Below, in pieces: positions 1 through 7,756 of a DNA stretch of 64,000 nucleotides. Source of the DNA: Microbacterium sp. H83 (GTDB lineage Bacteria > Actinomycetota > Actinomycetes > Actinomycetales > Microbacteriaceae); contig NZ_LWCU01000010.1 of NCBI RefSeq assembly GCF_001650405.1, positions 1-64,000 of the forward strand, written 5' to 3'. How positions within the stretch are numbered: the first letter of the stretch is position 1; the number at the start of each line of letters is the position of its first letter. The position numbers and the translations under genes are program-made. Under the pieces are notes generated by a model that worked only from the letters and a program-made list of their open reading frames with translations, did no database searches and was not told the origin of the DNA.

Positions 1-138
1 GGCGAGTCTGGTGCGCGCTGCCCGGTGGCCCGGTGTCGTGGTGGGTGTTGGGTGTCGTCTGCAGGCTCGATGAGCTCCTGCATGCCGAGATCGCCCCGTT
101 CGGCATGCACACGGATTCTGGGCATGCACACGCGAGGG
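1..138. repeat. Left arm of a 138-bp inverted repeat
   Basis: Positions 1-138 are the reverse complement of 357-494 with about two mismatches (base n pairs with base 495-n). Inside the arm is a small palindrome, 80-88 against 100-108 (gcatgccga / tcggcatgc), and repeated gcatgcacacg words. The arm may continue left of the window. The two arms enclose a broken antiporter gene, so this looks like the product of a rearrangement or an inverted duplication rather than a known insertion sequence; no transposase reading frame is present. Confidence 0.85.
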
Positions 139-318
139 GGCGAGAGCGGTCGCGAGAAGAGTGACGACACCGCGCATGCCCGCCCAGGAGATGACCGCGT
201 TGTCCTTCCAGGTGAGCTGCAGCCCCGCCATCCTGTCGCGCACGATCTTCGAGCGCAGCTCCTCGGCCGAGTACTGCTTCCAGCGTCTCGAATGCCGCCG
301 TTCGTCGAACGCCGCCCC
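139..318 (-). pseudogene. Fragment of a CPA1-type Na+/H+ antiporter gene
   Basis: Read on the minus strand, this stretch has one open frame of about 60 residues containing WKDNAVISWAGMRGVVTLL. The ISWAGMRGVVTL core is a signature of a membrane segment in CPA1 (NhaP-type) sodium/proton antiporters, which are normally about 400-550 residues. Both ends stop at or near the inverted-repeat arms, and neither the earlier helices nor the C-terminal domain is present. It therefore cannot encode a working antiporter. The family assignment rests on this one motif and its flanking residues. Confidence 0.6.
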
Positions 319-356
319 GGACCCGAACCCTAACCTGAACCGGTTCGTCCGTCCGT

Positions 357-494
357 CCCTCGCGTGTGCATGCCCAGAATCCGTGTGCATGCCGAACGGG
401 GCGATCTCGGCATGCAGGAGCTCATCGAGCATGCAGACGACACCCACCACCCACCACGACACCGGGCCACCGGGCAGCGCGCACCAGACTCGCC
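357..494. repeat. Right arm of the 138-bp inverted repeat
   Basis: Reverse complement of 1-138. It ends 14 bases before the stop codon of the minus-strand histidine kinase gene and may act as its downstream hairpin. The 18-base stretch between the antiporter fragment and this arm has no recognisable content. Confidence 0.85.
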
Positions 495-508
495 GGAACC
501 TCCGCGGG

Positions 509-1633
509 TCACCGAGCCGGGACGGGGTGCGCGATCGGATGCGGCAGCCACACCGTCACGTTGAGCCCGCCGCCCTCGCGCGCGGTGAGCACCAGCGAGC
601 CGTCGTGCGCCGCCGCGATGCGCTGGGCGATGGCCAGCCCGAGCCCGACCCCGCCATGATCGTCCCCGCGCGTGCGCTCGGCTCCCCGCTGGAACGGTTC
701 GACCAGCGTCGCGACCCGATCGGGCGCCAGCACGTCGCCGGTGTTCTCGACCACGAGGGCGACGGCCTCCGGCAGCGTATGCGTGCGCACCGTGACCGTG
801 CCGTCCTCCGACCGGTTGTGCACGATCGCGTTGTGCACCAGATTCGTGATCAGCTGCTGCAGGAGCGCCCCCGAGCCCCGCACGGCGGCGCTGTCTCCGC
901 CGACGTCGATCACCACCGCCCGACGCTCCGCGAGCGGCAGCAGCGTCTCGACCGCCTCCTCCGCCAGCAGCGACACGTCGAGGGGCTCGCGGGTGAACGC
1001 ACGGCGCTCGGCGCGGCTGAGCAGGAGCAGCGCCTCGGTCAGCTCGATCGCCCTCGCGTTGACCTCGTGCAGCCGGTCGATCAGCGCGTCGACGTCGCGG
1101 TCGGGGTCGGTGCGGGCGACCTCGAGCATGGTCTGCGAGATCGCCAGCGGCGTCCGCAGCTCGTGCGAGGCGTTCGCCGCGAACCGCTGCTGCTCGGCGA
1201 CATGCGCCTCGAGCTGGGCGAGCATCGCATCGAACACGTCGGCGAGGTCGCGGAACTCGTCGCGCGGACCCTCCAGCGCCACCCTGTGCGACAGCGATCC
1301 CTGGGCCGCGAGCTGTGCCGCGCGACCGATGCGGTCGAGCGGCGCCAGCATCCGTCCGGCGATGATCCAGCCCCCGCCCAGCCCCATCGCGAGCAGCACG
1401 AGCATCGCGATCGCCGCCGCAGGGATGAACGCGCGGATGAGGTCGGAGCGGTTGGGCACGAACAGGCCGCTCTGCGTGGCGATCTGCACGTCGGGCACGT
1501 ACCGCAGCAGGTAGAACGCGACCGCGACGAGCAGTCCGACGCCCGCGACCACGACGACCGCCGCGTAGCTCAGGGTGAGCTTCCACCGGGCGCTCAGCCC
1601 GCGACGCCTCGGCATGCGCGTCGGGTCAGCCAT
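509..1633 (-). CDS. Two-component sensor histidine kinase
   Basis: Membrane histidine kinase of about 374 residues that should phosphorylate the response regulator encoded just upstream. Visible parts in order: hydrophobic segments at about 18-44 and 69-91 with a short extracytoplasmic loop, a HAMP-like linker (GRMLAPLDRIGRAAQ), an H-box NASHELRTPL with the phospho-acceptor His near 157, the N-box (LITNLVHNAIVHN), and a glycine-rich ATP lid (GGVGLGLAIAQR). The ATG at 1633 overlaps the regulator stop by 8 bases (ATGGCTGA), so translation is probably coupled; starts a few codons further upstream are possible. The short sensor loop and the neighbouring VanY-like gene suggest a cell-wall signal, which is inference. 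Confidence 0.92.
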   Translation of the reverse strand: MADPTRMPRRRGLSARWKLTLSYAAVVVVAGVGLLVAVAFYLLRYVPDVQIATQSGLFVPNRSDLIRAFIPAAAIAMLVLLAMGLGGGWIIAGRMLAPLDRIGRAAQLAAQGSLSHRVALEGPRDEFRDLADVFDAMLAQLEAHVAEQQRFAANASHELRTPLAISQTMLEVARTDPDRDVDALIDRLHEVNARAIELTEALLLLSRAERRAFTREPLDVSLLAEEAVETLLPLAERRAVVIDVGGDSAAVRGSGALLQQLITNLVHNAIVHNRSEDGTVTVRTHTLPEAVALVVENTGDVLAPDRVATLVEPFQRGAERTRGDDHGGVGLGLAIAQRIAAAHDGSLVLTAREGGGLNVTVWLPHPIAHPVPAR

Positions 1634-2297
1634 CGGCATCCGTCCCGATGCGATACCCGACACCCGGCACCGTGAGGATCAGCCCGGGCTCCCCGAGTCG
1701 TTTGCGCAGCGACGACACCGTGATGCGCACGGCGTTCGTGAACGGATCGGCGTTCTCGTCCCACGCGCGCTCGAGCAGCTCCTCGGCGCTGACGACCCCG
1801 CCCGCCGCGTCGACGAGCACCTCGAGCACCGCGAACTGTTTGCGGGTCAGAGCGACGTATCTGCCGTCTCGGAAGACCTCGCGGCGGAACGGGTCCAGGC
1901 GGAGACCGGCGACCTCGAGCACGGGCGGTCGCGCGCGCTGCCGGCGGCGGTCGAGGGCGCGCAGCCGCAGCACCAGCTCGCGCAGCTCGAAGGGCTTGGT
2001 CAGGTAGTCGTCGGCCCCGATCTCGAAGCCGGACGCCTTGTCGTCGAGGCGGTCGGCGGCGGTGAGCATCAGGATCGGGATGCCGGTGCCCGACGCGACG
2101 ATCCACCGGGCGACGTCGTCGCCGGACGGCCCGGGGATGTCGCGGTCGAGCACCGCCAGGTCGTACGCGTTGACGCTGAGCATCTCGAGCGCGGTGTCGC
2201 CGTCGCCGGCGATGTCGGCGGCGATCGCCTCGAGTCGCAGCCCGTCACGCACGGCCTCGGCGAGGTACGGCTCGTCCTCGACGATCAGAACGCGCAC
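1626..2297 (-). CDS. OmpR/PhoB-family response regulator
   Basis: Response regulator of about 224 residues: N-terminal receiver domain with acidic pocket EDE near 8-10, phospho-acceptor Asp near 51 (VLDRDIPGP) and the conserved Lys in TKPF, followed by a C-terminal winged helix (TRKQFAVLEVLVD, VRITVSSLRKRLG, VPGVGYRIG). The start is taken as GTG at 2297, which begins VRVLIVEDEP and has GGGAG about 8 bases upstream; a longer reading frame to 2375 would run through the likely operator. It is co-transcribed with the overlapping kinase gene and divergent from the carboxypeptidase gene, its most plausible target. Confidence 0.92.
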   Translation of the reverse strand: MRVLIVEDEPYLAEAVRDGLRLEAIAADIAGDGDTALEMLSVNAYDLAVLDRDIPGPSGDDVARWIVASGTGIPILMLTAADRLDDKASGFEIGADDYLTKPFELRELVLRLRALDRRRQRARPPVLEVAGLRLDPFRREVFRDGRYVALTRKQFAVLEVLVDAAGGVVSAEELLERAWDENADPFTNAVRITVSSLRKRLGEPGLILTVPGVGYRIGTDADG

Positions 2298-2345
2298 CGG
2301 ACAGCTCCCATGTGCTGAGAGCTTACGCACCCGCGCATATCGCGA

Positions 2346-2367
2346 GCGTATGCGAAAGCGCATACGC
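2346..2367. promoter_or_regulatory. Candidate operator palindrome between regulator and vanY-like gene
   Basis: Perfect inverted repeat GCGTATGCG-AAAG-CGCATACGC, with further GCGCATAT and TTACGCA half-matches just to its left (2322-2340). It lies in the divergent promoter region 2298-2399, where an autoregulated response regulator would bind. No binding data exist here, so the assignment is inferred from position and symmetry. Confidence 0.5.
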
Positions 2368-2399
2368 CGTGGCAACAGCCGGGTCCGTTGACTGACGGC

Positions 2400-3002
2400 A
2401 TGAACTCACGCACCGCCCTCTCCCGTCCCGCCGCCGTCGCGGCCGTCGCTGCCATCATGCTGATGGCGCTCGTCATCGGCACGATCGTGTTCGTGGGACA
2501 GCAGTCGAGCGCCGTCGCGTCGCCGCCGGTCACGCGCGCTGCGCTGAGCGCGGCCGACGGCGTCATCACGGAGGAGGGCGCCGTATCGGTGTACGACGAG
2601 ACGCCGGCGGTCTCGAACCTCGACCCCGAGCTGCTCGCGGCGGTGCGGGCCGCGGCCGAAGCGGCACGGCAGGACGACGTGCCGATGCACGTCAACAGCG
2701 GCTGGCGCTCGGCGGCGTATCAGCAGGTGCTCCAGCAGGAGGCCGTCGAGCAGTACGGCTCCGCGGAGGAGGCGGCGCGATGGGTCGCGACGCCCGAGAA
2801 CTCGGAGCACGTCTCGGGAGACGCCGTCGATCTCGGGCCGCTCGCCGCGCAGGATTGGCTGGCGCAGCGCGGCGCCGAGTTCGGCCTCTGCCAGATCTAC
2901 GCCAACGAGCGATGGCACTTCGAGCTGCGACCCGCTGCCGTCGCCAACGGATGCCCGCTGATGTACGAGAATCCGACGACGGATCCGCGCACCCAGCGCT
3001 GA
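2400..3002 (+). CDS. VanY-like D-alanyl-D-alanine carboxypeptidase (M15)
   Basis: About 200 residues. An N-terminal membrane anchor or uncleaved signal (about 11-33) is followed by an M15 metallopeptidase domain. Zinc-ligand signatures are present: SEHVSGDAVDLG (H and D ligands) and ERWHFEL (catalytic Glu/His region). Such enzymes trim the terminal D-Ala from peptidoglycan stem peptides outside the membrane and are linked with VanRS-like regulators. The ATG at 2400 is preferred over TTG at 2388. No clear Shine-Dalgarno sequence is visible, so the transcript may be leaderless. It is divergent from the two-component genes and convergent with the helicase gene. Confidence 0.87.
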   Translation: MNSRTALSRPAAVAAVAAIMLMALVIGTIVFVGQQSSAVASPPVTRAALSAADGVITEEGAVSVYDETPAVSNLDPELLAAVRAAAEAARQDDVPMHVNSGWRSAAYQQVLQQEAVEQYGSAEEAARWVATPENSEHVSGDAVDLGPLAAQDWLAQRGAEFGLCQIYANERWHFELRPAAVANGCPLMYENPTTDPRTQR

Positions 3003-3010
3003 GGATCCGA

Positions 3011-5518
3011 TCAGAGGCGGTCGACTCCGGTCACGGTGACGACCGCCGCACCCTCCTCGTCAGAGGCCGCGAGATCGATGGTCGCCGAGATGCCCCAGTC
3101 GTGATCGCCTGCCGGGTCGTCGAGGATCTGACGCGCGGTCCACTCGGTCGCCCCCTCGGTGAGGAGCAGCAGCTGCGAGCTGCGTGCGTCGGCGCCGGTG
3201 AGGATCTCGTCGTGCTCGGCGAAATAGCCGTCGAGCGCGTCCGACCAGGCGTCGGCACCGAACGACGGATCGAGCTCGGCGAGAGCGTCCACGTCCTCAC
3301 GCGCGGCGAGCTGCACCCGCCGGAACAGCTCGTTGCGCACGAGGATGCGGAACGCCCGGATGTTGGAGGTCAGTCGCTTCGGGGCCGGAGGGACGATCGG
3401 CTCCTCATCCGGGTCGTGCAGCACACCGGCGACGAGGTCGGTCCACTCGTCGAGCAGGCTGGAGTCGACCTGGCGCACGAGTTCGCCGAGCCACTCGATG
3501 AGGTCGCGGAGATCCTCGTCCTTCAGCTCCTCGGGGATGGTCTGCGAGGCCGCCCGATAGGCGTCGGAGAGGTAGCGCAGCACGACGCCCTCGGAGCGCG
3601 CGATCTTGTAGTACGCGACATATTCCCCGAACGACATGGCTCGCTCGTACATGTCGCGCACGACCGATTTCGGATGCAGCTCGAAGTCGCGGATCCACGG
3701 CTGTGCGGCACTGAAGGTCTCGAACGCGGCGCCGAGCAGCTCCTCGAGGGGCTTCGGGTGCGTGACGTCCTCGAGCAGCTCCATCCGCTCGTCGTACTCC
3801 ATGCCCTCCCGCTTCATGGCGGCGACCGCCTCGCCGCGAGCGAGGAACTGCTGCTGGCTCAGCACCGGGCGCGGGTCGTCGAGCGTCGACTCCACGATGG
3901 AGATCATGTCGAGCGCGTACGAGCCGGTGCCGGCGCTCGCCGCGGAATCGGGATCGAGCAGCTCGAACGCCGCGAGGGCGAACGGCGACAGCGGCTGGTT
4001 GAGCGCGAAGTTCGGCTGCAGGTCGACCGTGAGGCGGATCTCGCCGGCATCCGTCTGCTCGACGACCCCGGACTCGACGAGGGTCCGGTAGATGCCGATC
4101 GCCCGCACCGCCAGCTCGCGCTGCCGCGCCCGCGGCTCGTGGTTGTCGAAGATCAGCGAGCGCATGTTGCCGAACACGTCGCCGCCGCGCGCGATCACGT
4201 TGAGCATCATCGCGCTCGTGATCTGCATGTGCGACGTGAGGGTCTCGGGCTCGGCATCGATGAGCTTGCGGAACGAGGGCTCCCCCCAGGACACGAAGCC
4301 GTCCGGGGCCTTCTTGCGCACGATCTTGCGCTTCTTCTTCGGGTCGTCGCCGGCCTTCCTGACCGCGGCGGCGTTCTCGCTCTCGTGCTCCGGCGCCTGC
4401 GCGACGACGGTGCCCGCGGTGTCGTAGCCCGCACGGCCCGCTCGTCCGGCGATCTGGTGGAACTCGCGGGCGTTGAGCTGCCGCATCCGCTGGCCGTCGA
4501 ACTTGGTGAGCGCCGTGAGCAGCACCGTGCGGATCGGCACGTTGATGCCGACGCCGAGCGTGTCGGTGCCGCAGATGACGCGCAGCAGTCCGCGCTGGGC
4601 GAGCTGCTCGACGAGGCGGCGGTACTTCGGCAGCATCCCGGCATGATGAACCCCGATGCCCGCCCGGAGGAACCGCGACAGGGTCTTGCCGAACGCCGTC
4701 GTGAAGCGGAATCCGCCGATGAGAGCGGCGATCTCGTCGCGCTGCTCGCGCGTGGCGACCTTGGTGCTCGACAGCGCCTGCGCCCGCTCCATCGCGGCTG
4801 CCTGCGAGAAGTGCACGATGTAGATCGGGGCCTGGCCGGTGCCGAGCAGGTCGTCGATGGTCTCGTGGATCGGCGTCGTCTCGTAGAAGTAGTGCAGCGG
4901 CACCGGTCGCTCGATGCCCGTGACGGATGCCGTGTCGCGGCCGGTCCGGCGGGTGAGATCCGACGCGAGCCGAGTCACGTCGCCGAGCGTGGCAGACATG
5001 AGGATGAACTGCGCCTGCGGCAGCTCGAGCAGCGGCACCTGCCAGGCCCAGCCGCGGTCGGGGTCGGCGTAGAAGTGGAACTCGTCCATGACGACCTGGC
5101 CCACATCGGCATCCGACCCCTGGCGCAGCGCGAGGTTCGCGAGGATCTCGGCGGTGCAGCAGATGATCGGCGCGTCGGGGTTCACCGATGAGTCACCCGT
5201 GATCATTCCGACGTTCGAGGCGCCGAACAGATCGACGAGGGCGAAGAACTTCTCGCTCACCAGGGCCTTGATCGGGGCTGTGTAGTAGGTGCGGCGGCCC
5301 TCGACGAGCGCGGCGTAGTGCGCGCCCACGGCCACGAGCGACTTGCCGGTGCCGGTGGGTGTCGACAGGATCAGGTTGTTGCCCGAGACGATCTCGATGA
5401 CCGCCTCGTCCTGCGCGGGGTAGAGCGTGATGCCGGTCGACTCCGCCCAGTCGACGAACGCCGTGTAGACGGCATCCGCATCGGAGCCCGCAGGCAGGGT
5501 CGTCGGGTCGAGCATCAT
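3011..5518 (-). CDS. DEAD/DEAH-box helicase, Ski2-like, with DUF3516-type C-terminus
   Basis: Superfamily 2 helicase of 835 residues. The ATPase core shows Walker A (STPTGTGKSL, about 54-63), the DEFH box (VMDEFHFY), motif III (LMSATLG), motif IV/V region (VICGTDTLGVGINVP) and motif VI (HQIAGRAGRAGYDTAG). A basic patch (KKKRKIVRKK) precedes a long C-terminal region of the kind called DUF3516 in actinobacteria. The substrate is not known; Ski2 relatives unwind RNA, some family members DNA. ATG at 5518 (a second ATG follows directly) has AAAGGA 8 bases upstream. It is probably transcribed alone, with an 84-bp palindromic element just upstream. Confidence 0.92.
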   Translation of the reverse strand: MMLDPTTLPAGSDADAVYTAFVDWAESTGITLYPAQDEAVIEIVSGNNLILSTPTGTGKSLVAVGAHYAALVEGRRTYYTAPIKALVSEKFFALVDLFGASNVGMITGDSSVNPDAPIICCTAEILANLALRQGSDADVGQVVMDEFHFYADPDRGWAWQVPLLELPQAQFILMSATLGDVTRLASDLTRRTGRDTASVTGIERPVPLHYFYETTPIHETIDDLLGTGQAPIYIVHFSQAAAMERAQALSSTKVATREQRDEIAALIGGFRFTTAFGKTLSRFLRAGIGVHHAGMLPKYRRLVEQLAQRGLLRVICGTDTLGVGINVPIRTVLLTALTKFDGQRMRQLNAREFHQIAGRAGRAGYDTAGTVVAQAPEHESENAAAVRKAGDDPKKKRKIVRKKAPDGFVSWGEPSFRKLIDAEPETLTSHMQITSAMMLNVIARGGDVFGNMRSLIFDNHEPRARQRELAVRAIGIYRTLVESGVVEQTDAGEIRLTVDLQPNFALNQPLSPFALAAFELLDPDSAASAGTGSYALDMISIVESTLDDPRPVLSQQQFLARGEAVAAMKREGMEYDERMELLEDVTHPKPLEELLGAAFETFSAAQPWIRDFELHPKSVVRDMYERAMSFGEYVAYYKIARSEGVVLRYLSDAYRAASQTIPEELKDEDLRDLIEWLGELVRQVDSSLLDEWTDLVAGVLHDPDEEPIVPPAPKRLTSNIRAFRILVRNELFRRVQLAAREDVDALAELDPSFGADAWSDALDGYFAEHDEILTGADARSSQLLLLTEGATEWTARQILDDPAGDHDWGISATIDLAASDEEGAAVVTVTGVDRL

Positions 5519-5552
5519 GACTCGATCCTTTCACCCTGCGTGGCGGGCAGCC

Positions 5553-5636
5553 GTGCAGGATTCAGCACGGGTCCCCGGGATCAGGGCTCCGACCGGCGTT
5601 CGCGGCGTTCGGCGGCGATCCCTGCTGAATCCTGTA
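5553..5636. repeat. 84-bp intergenic palindromic element, family A copy 1
   Basis: Terminal arms 5553-5567 and 5622-5636 (gtgcaggattcagca against tgctgaatcctgtac) match at 14 of 15 positions. It lies between the start of the helicase gene and the end of deoD, both on the minus strand, and could act as a bidirectional hairpin terminator. Six full copies of this size class occur in the window. Confidence 0.8.
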
Positions 5637-5641
5637 CAGGC

Positions 5642-6355
5642 TCAGACGGCGGTGGCGGCGCGCAGCGCGATCCGGATCATGTCGCCGAACGTCTGCTCGC
5701 GCTCCTGCGCTGTCGTCTCCTCGCCGGTGACGATGTGATCGGACACCGTGCAGATGGCGAGAGCACGGCGCTCGTAGTACGCGGCGAGGGTGTACAGGCC
5801 GGCCGCCTCCATCTCGACGCCCAGCACGCCGTGCTTCACGAAGGGCTCGGTGAGCTCCGGTCGCGTGCTGTAGAACTGGTCGCTCGAGAACAGCAGACCG
5901 ACGTGCACGGCAGCGTCCAGAGGCTCGGCCTCGCTCGCCTCGACCGCCGCACGGAGCAGGCCGAAGTCCGCGACCGGCGCGTAGTCGAGACCGTGGAACC
6001 GGGTGCGGTTGATCCCCGAGTCCGTGCAGGCGCCGTTCGCGATGACGATGTCGCGCACCGCGAGCTTCTCCGTCAGGGCGCCGCACGACCCGACGCGCAC
6101 GATGGTCTGCACGTCGTACTCGTCGAAGAGCTCGTTCGCGTAGATGGCCATCGACGGCTGCCCCATGCCGGATCCCTGCACCGAGACGCGGTGGCCCTCC
6201 CAGGTGCCGGTGTAGCCCAGCATCCCGCGGGTCTCGGAGTACAGCTCCGCGTCCTCGAGGAAGGTCTCGGCGATCCACTTCGCGCGGAGCGGGTCGCCGG
6301 GGAACAGGACGACGGGGGCGATCTGACCGGGCTCTGCGGCGATGTGCGTGCTCAT
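5642..6355 (-). CDS. deoD: Purine-nucleoside phosphorylase, DeoD type
   Basis: Cytosolic enzyme of 237 residues that phosphorolyses purine (deoxy)ribonucleosides to base and (deoxy)ribose-1-phosphate in nucleoside salvage. Family motifs: VVLFPGDPLRAKWIAE near the N-terminus (phosphate site), RVGSCGAL, the nucleoside site GVEMEAAGLY, and the catalytic Asp in TVSDHIVTGE. Length fits the hexameric DeoD class. ATG 6355 is preceded by TACGCT then 6 nt, the leaderless pattern seen at many genes here; the upstream extension to 6475 runs through a palindromic repeat and is rejected. Confidence 0.95.
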   Translation of the reverse strand: MSTHIAAEPGQIAPVVLFPGDPLRAKWIAETFLEDAELYSETRGMLGYTGTWEGHRVSVQGSGMGQPSMAIYANELFDEYDVQTIVRVGSCGALTEKLAVRDIVIANGACTDSGINRTRFHGLDYAPVADFGLLRAAVEASEAEPLDAAVHVGLLFSSDQFYSTRPELTEPFVKHGVLGVEMEAAGLYTLAAYYERRALAICTVSDHIVTGEETTAQEREQTFGDMIRIALRAATAV

Positions 6356-6428
6356 GGTCTCAGCGTACGAGGTGGGGCTGTGCCGGATTCCGGGAACGCG
6401 GAGTCTGCAGCACCTCACCGGAGATGAC

Positions 6429-6489
6429 GGAGATCTCGCGGAATGAAGGAGAGGATGCCGGATTCGCTCCTTCATTCCGGGTGTTCTCC
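6429..6489. repeat. 61-bp intergenic palindromic element, family B copy 1
   Basis: Arms 6429-6451 and 6467-6489 match at 20 of 23 positions and share the core cggaatgaagg / ccttcattccg with copies at 17574 and 29233. It lies between deoD and the alkD-like gene, both minus strand, so it may also end alkD transcripts. Confidence 0.8.
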
Positions 6490-6571
6490 TTCGGACCCGG
6501 AGTCGTCGCCGCAGCCGGACCCATCGCCGGAGCGGAAGCCCGATCGGCAGCGGGAGAGCACGGGCGGATGC

Positions 6572-7240
6572 TCAGCCCTCGCGTCTCCGCACGATCTCGC
6601 CGATCCAGGCCGGGGCGAAGGGGGACGTGCAGCCGGGAGCCGTGGGGTAGTCGGCGAGCACCTGAAGCCGTTCGCCGATCTCGAGGGCCCGGGAACGGAG
6701 CTGCGGATGGAAGATGCCGATGTTCGCGAGCGTCTCGTTCATCGCCCACTGCAGTCGCTTCGGGGCGTCTCTCAGGTCACGCTCGATGAGGTCCAGCAGA
6801 TGGTCGAGGTCGAGGCCCTCGGCATCCTTCTGCACCCGCACCGTCGTGAGCGACCAGGCGGCGGCGGCGACCGTCGGGTCGGGATCGTCGAACCAGCGCA
6901 GCCGCAGCTCCTCGGCGAGCGGGGTCTTCTTGGCGACGTAGTTCACGAACCAGTCGTTGATCTTCGGCTCGTCGGTCTCGCGCAGCATCGCGTCGAGCTC
7001 GTCGGCGGTGAACGCCCGCGGCGAGCAGACCAGAAGCGCGAGCAGGCGGGCGGAGGTGTCGCCCGTCGCCCATAGGTCCTGCGCGAGCGGCTGATCGGTC
7101 TTGATGCGCTTCGCCACGGCGCGCAGTCGACTGAGGTTCATGCCGTGATGGTCGCCGCGCTTCTCGTTCGCGGCGCGCATCTTCGGATCCTCGAGCGCGG
7201 CGAGCTCGGCCAGCGCCTCGGGAACGGTGAAATCGGACAT
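6572..7240 (-). CDS. DNA alkylation repair protein, AlkD-like HEAT repeats
   Basis: 222 residues resembling the AlkD/AlkC HEAT-repeat glycosylase superfamily (COG4912): MRAANEKRGDHHGMNLSRLR near the start, WATGDTSARLLALLVC, INDWFVNYVAKKTPLAEELR and the repeated helical pairs that follow. AlkD-type enzymes remove bulky or cationic alkylated bases without flipping them. Whether this copy keeps glycosylase activity cannot be judged from the sequence alone. ATG 7240 follows TACCCT by 6 nt, a leaderless arrangement. It is a single-gene unit. Confidence 0.8.
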   Translation of the reverse strand: MSDFTVPEALAELAALEDPKMRAANEKRGDHHGMNLSRLRAVAKRIKTDQPLAQDLWATGDTSARLLALLVCSPRAFTADELDAMLRETDEPKINDWFVNYVAKKTPLAEELRLRWFDDPDPTVAAAAWSLTTVRVQKDAEGLDLDHLLDLIERDLRDAPKRLQWAMNETLANIGIFHPQLRSRALEIGERLQVLADYPTAPGCTSPFAPAWIGEIVRRREG

Positions 7241-7283
7241 GGCTCAAGGGTAGGTCGGCGGGCGATCTTCTGCCGGAGCATCC

Positions 7284-7368
7284 GTTCATAATTCAGCACG
7301 GACCGGCGAGAACCCCGCCGTCAGGCCGGAATCAGCACGCGGTCGCCCGCTCATGCTGAATCGTGCAC
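7284..7368. repeat. 85-bp intergenic palindromic element, family A copy 2
   Basis: Arms 7284-7298 and 7354-7368 (ending attcagca / tgctgaat) match at 12 of 15 positions. It sits in the divergent space between the alkD-like gene and the small acidic protein gene. Confidence 0.75.
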
Positions 7369-7446
7369 CGCCGCGCGGCTTGTCAAGGGGCACGCGCTCG
7401 CACCCCCGACCGCATAGTTTCGTCGAAACCGACGGAAGGAACGGAC

Positions 7447-7641
7447 ATGAGCACCGACAGCGGACACGACGACATCAGCACCGACCGGAACGACCTCAGC
7501 ACCGAGCCGTCGCCCGGCCCCGAGGAGAACGACAACCTCGGCGCCGAGGACAACAAGGGCGAGCCGCCGACGGTCGTCCCGTCGGGGTCGGGCGACGACG
7601 AGAGCGACGACGTCCTCGCCGACGACCCCGAACAGGACTGA
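7447..7641 (+). CDS. Small acidic hypothetical protein
   Basis: 64 residues, strongly acidic and Ser/Thr/Gly/Pro-rich (many Asp and Glu, one Lys, one Arg, no Cys, Trp or Tyr), so probably disordered. No family is recognised. The ATG has a good ribosome-binding site (GGAAGGA about 6 bases upstream), and the C-terminus DDPEQD ends just before a family A palindrome. Codon choice matches the neighbours. It is a plausible real gene but without a functional clue. Confidence 0.6.
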   Translation: MSTDSGHDDISTDRNDLSTEPSPGPEENDNLGAEDNKGEPPTVVPSGSGDDESDDVLADDPEQD

Positions 7642-7657
7642 GTTCCCGCCCGCGGCC

Positions 7658-7743
7658 GTTCACAACTCCGGACATCAGCGCCCATGAGTCGCCGAATCGG
7701 CTCCCGTCGGGCGAGAAGCGCCCCGATCTCCGGAGTTGTGAAC
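7658..7743. repeat. 86-bp intergenic palindromic element, family A copy 3
   Basis: Perfect 15-bp terminal arms gttcacaactccgga (7658-7672) and tccggagttgtgaac (7729-7743). It lies between two converging genes, where a bidirectional terminator would be expected. Confidence 0.85.
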
Positions 7744-7756
7744 GGGAGCGCCGCGC

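Noticed and set aside
1..494. Insertion sequence with terminal inverted repeats
   Set aside because: No transposase frame and no target-site duplication can be seen; the enclosed DNA is an antiporter fragment.
161..1675. 504-codon open frame on the plus strand over the histidine kinase gene
   Set aside because: It is antisense to a clear kinase, is arginine/aspartate-rich low-complexity in composition, and shows no domain. High GC content makes long antisense frames common here.
2780..5191. 803-codon plus-strand frame opposite the helicase
   Set aside because: Complete overlap with the helicase coding sequence; composition (Arg, Gly, Val, His, Asp) is that of an antisense shadow and no motif is seen.
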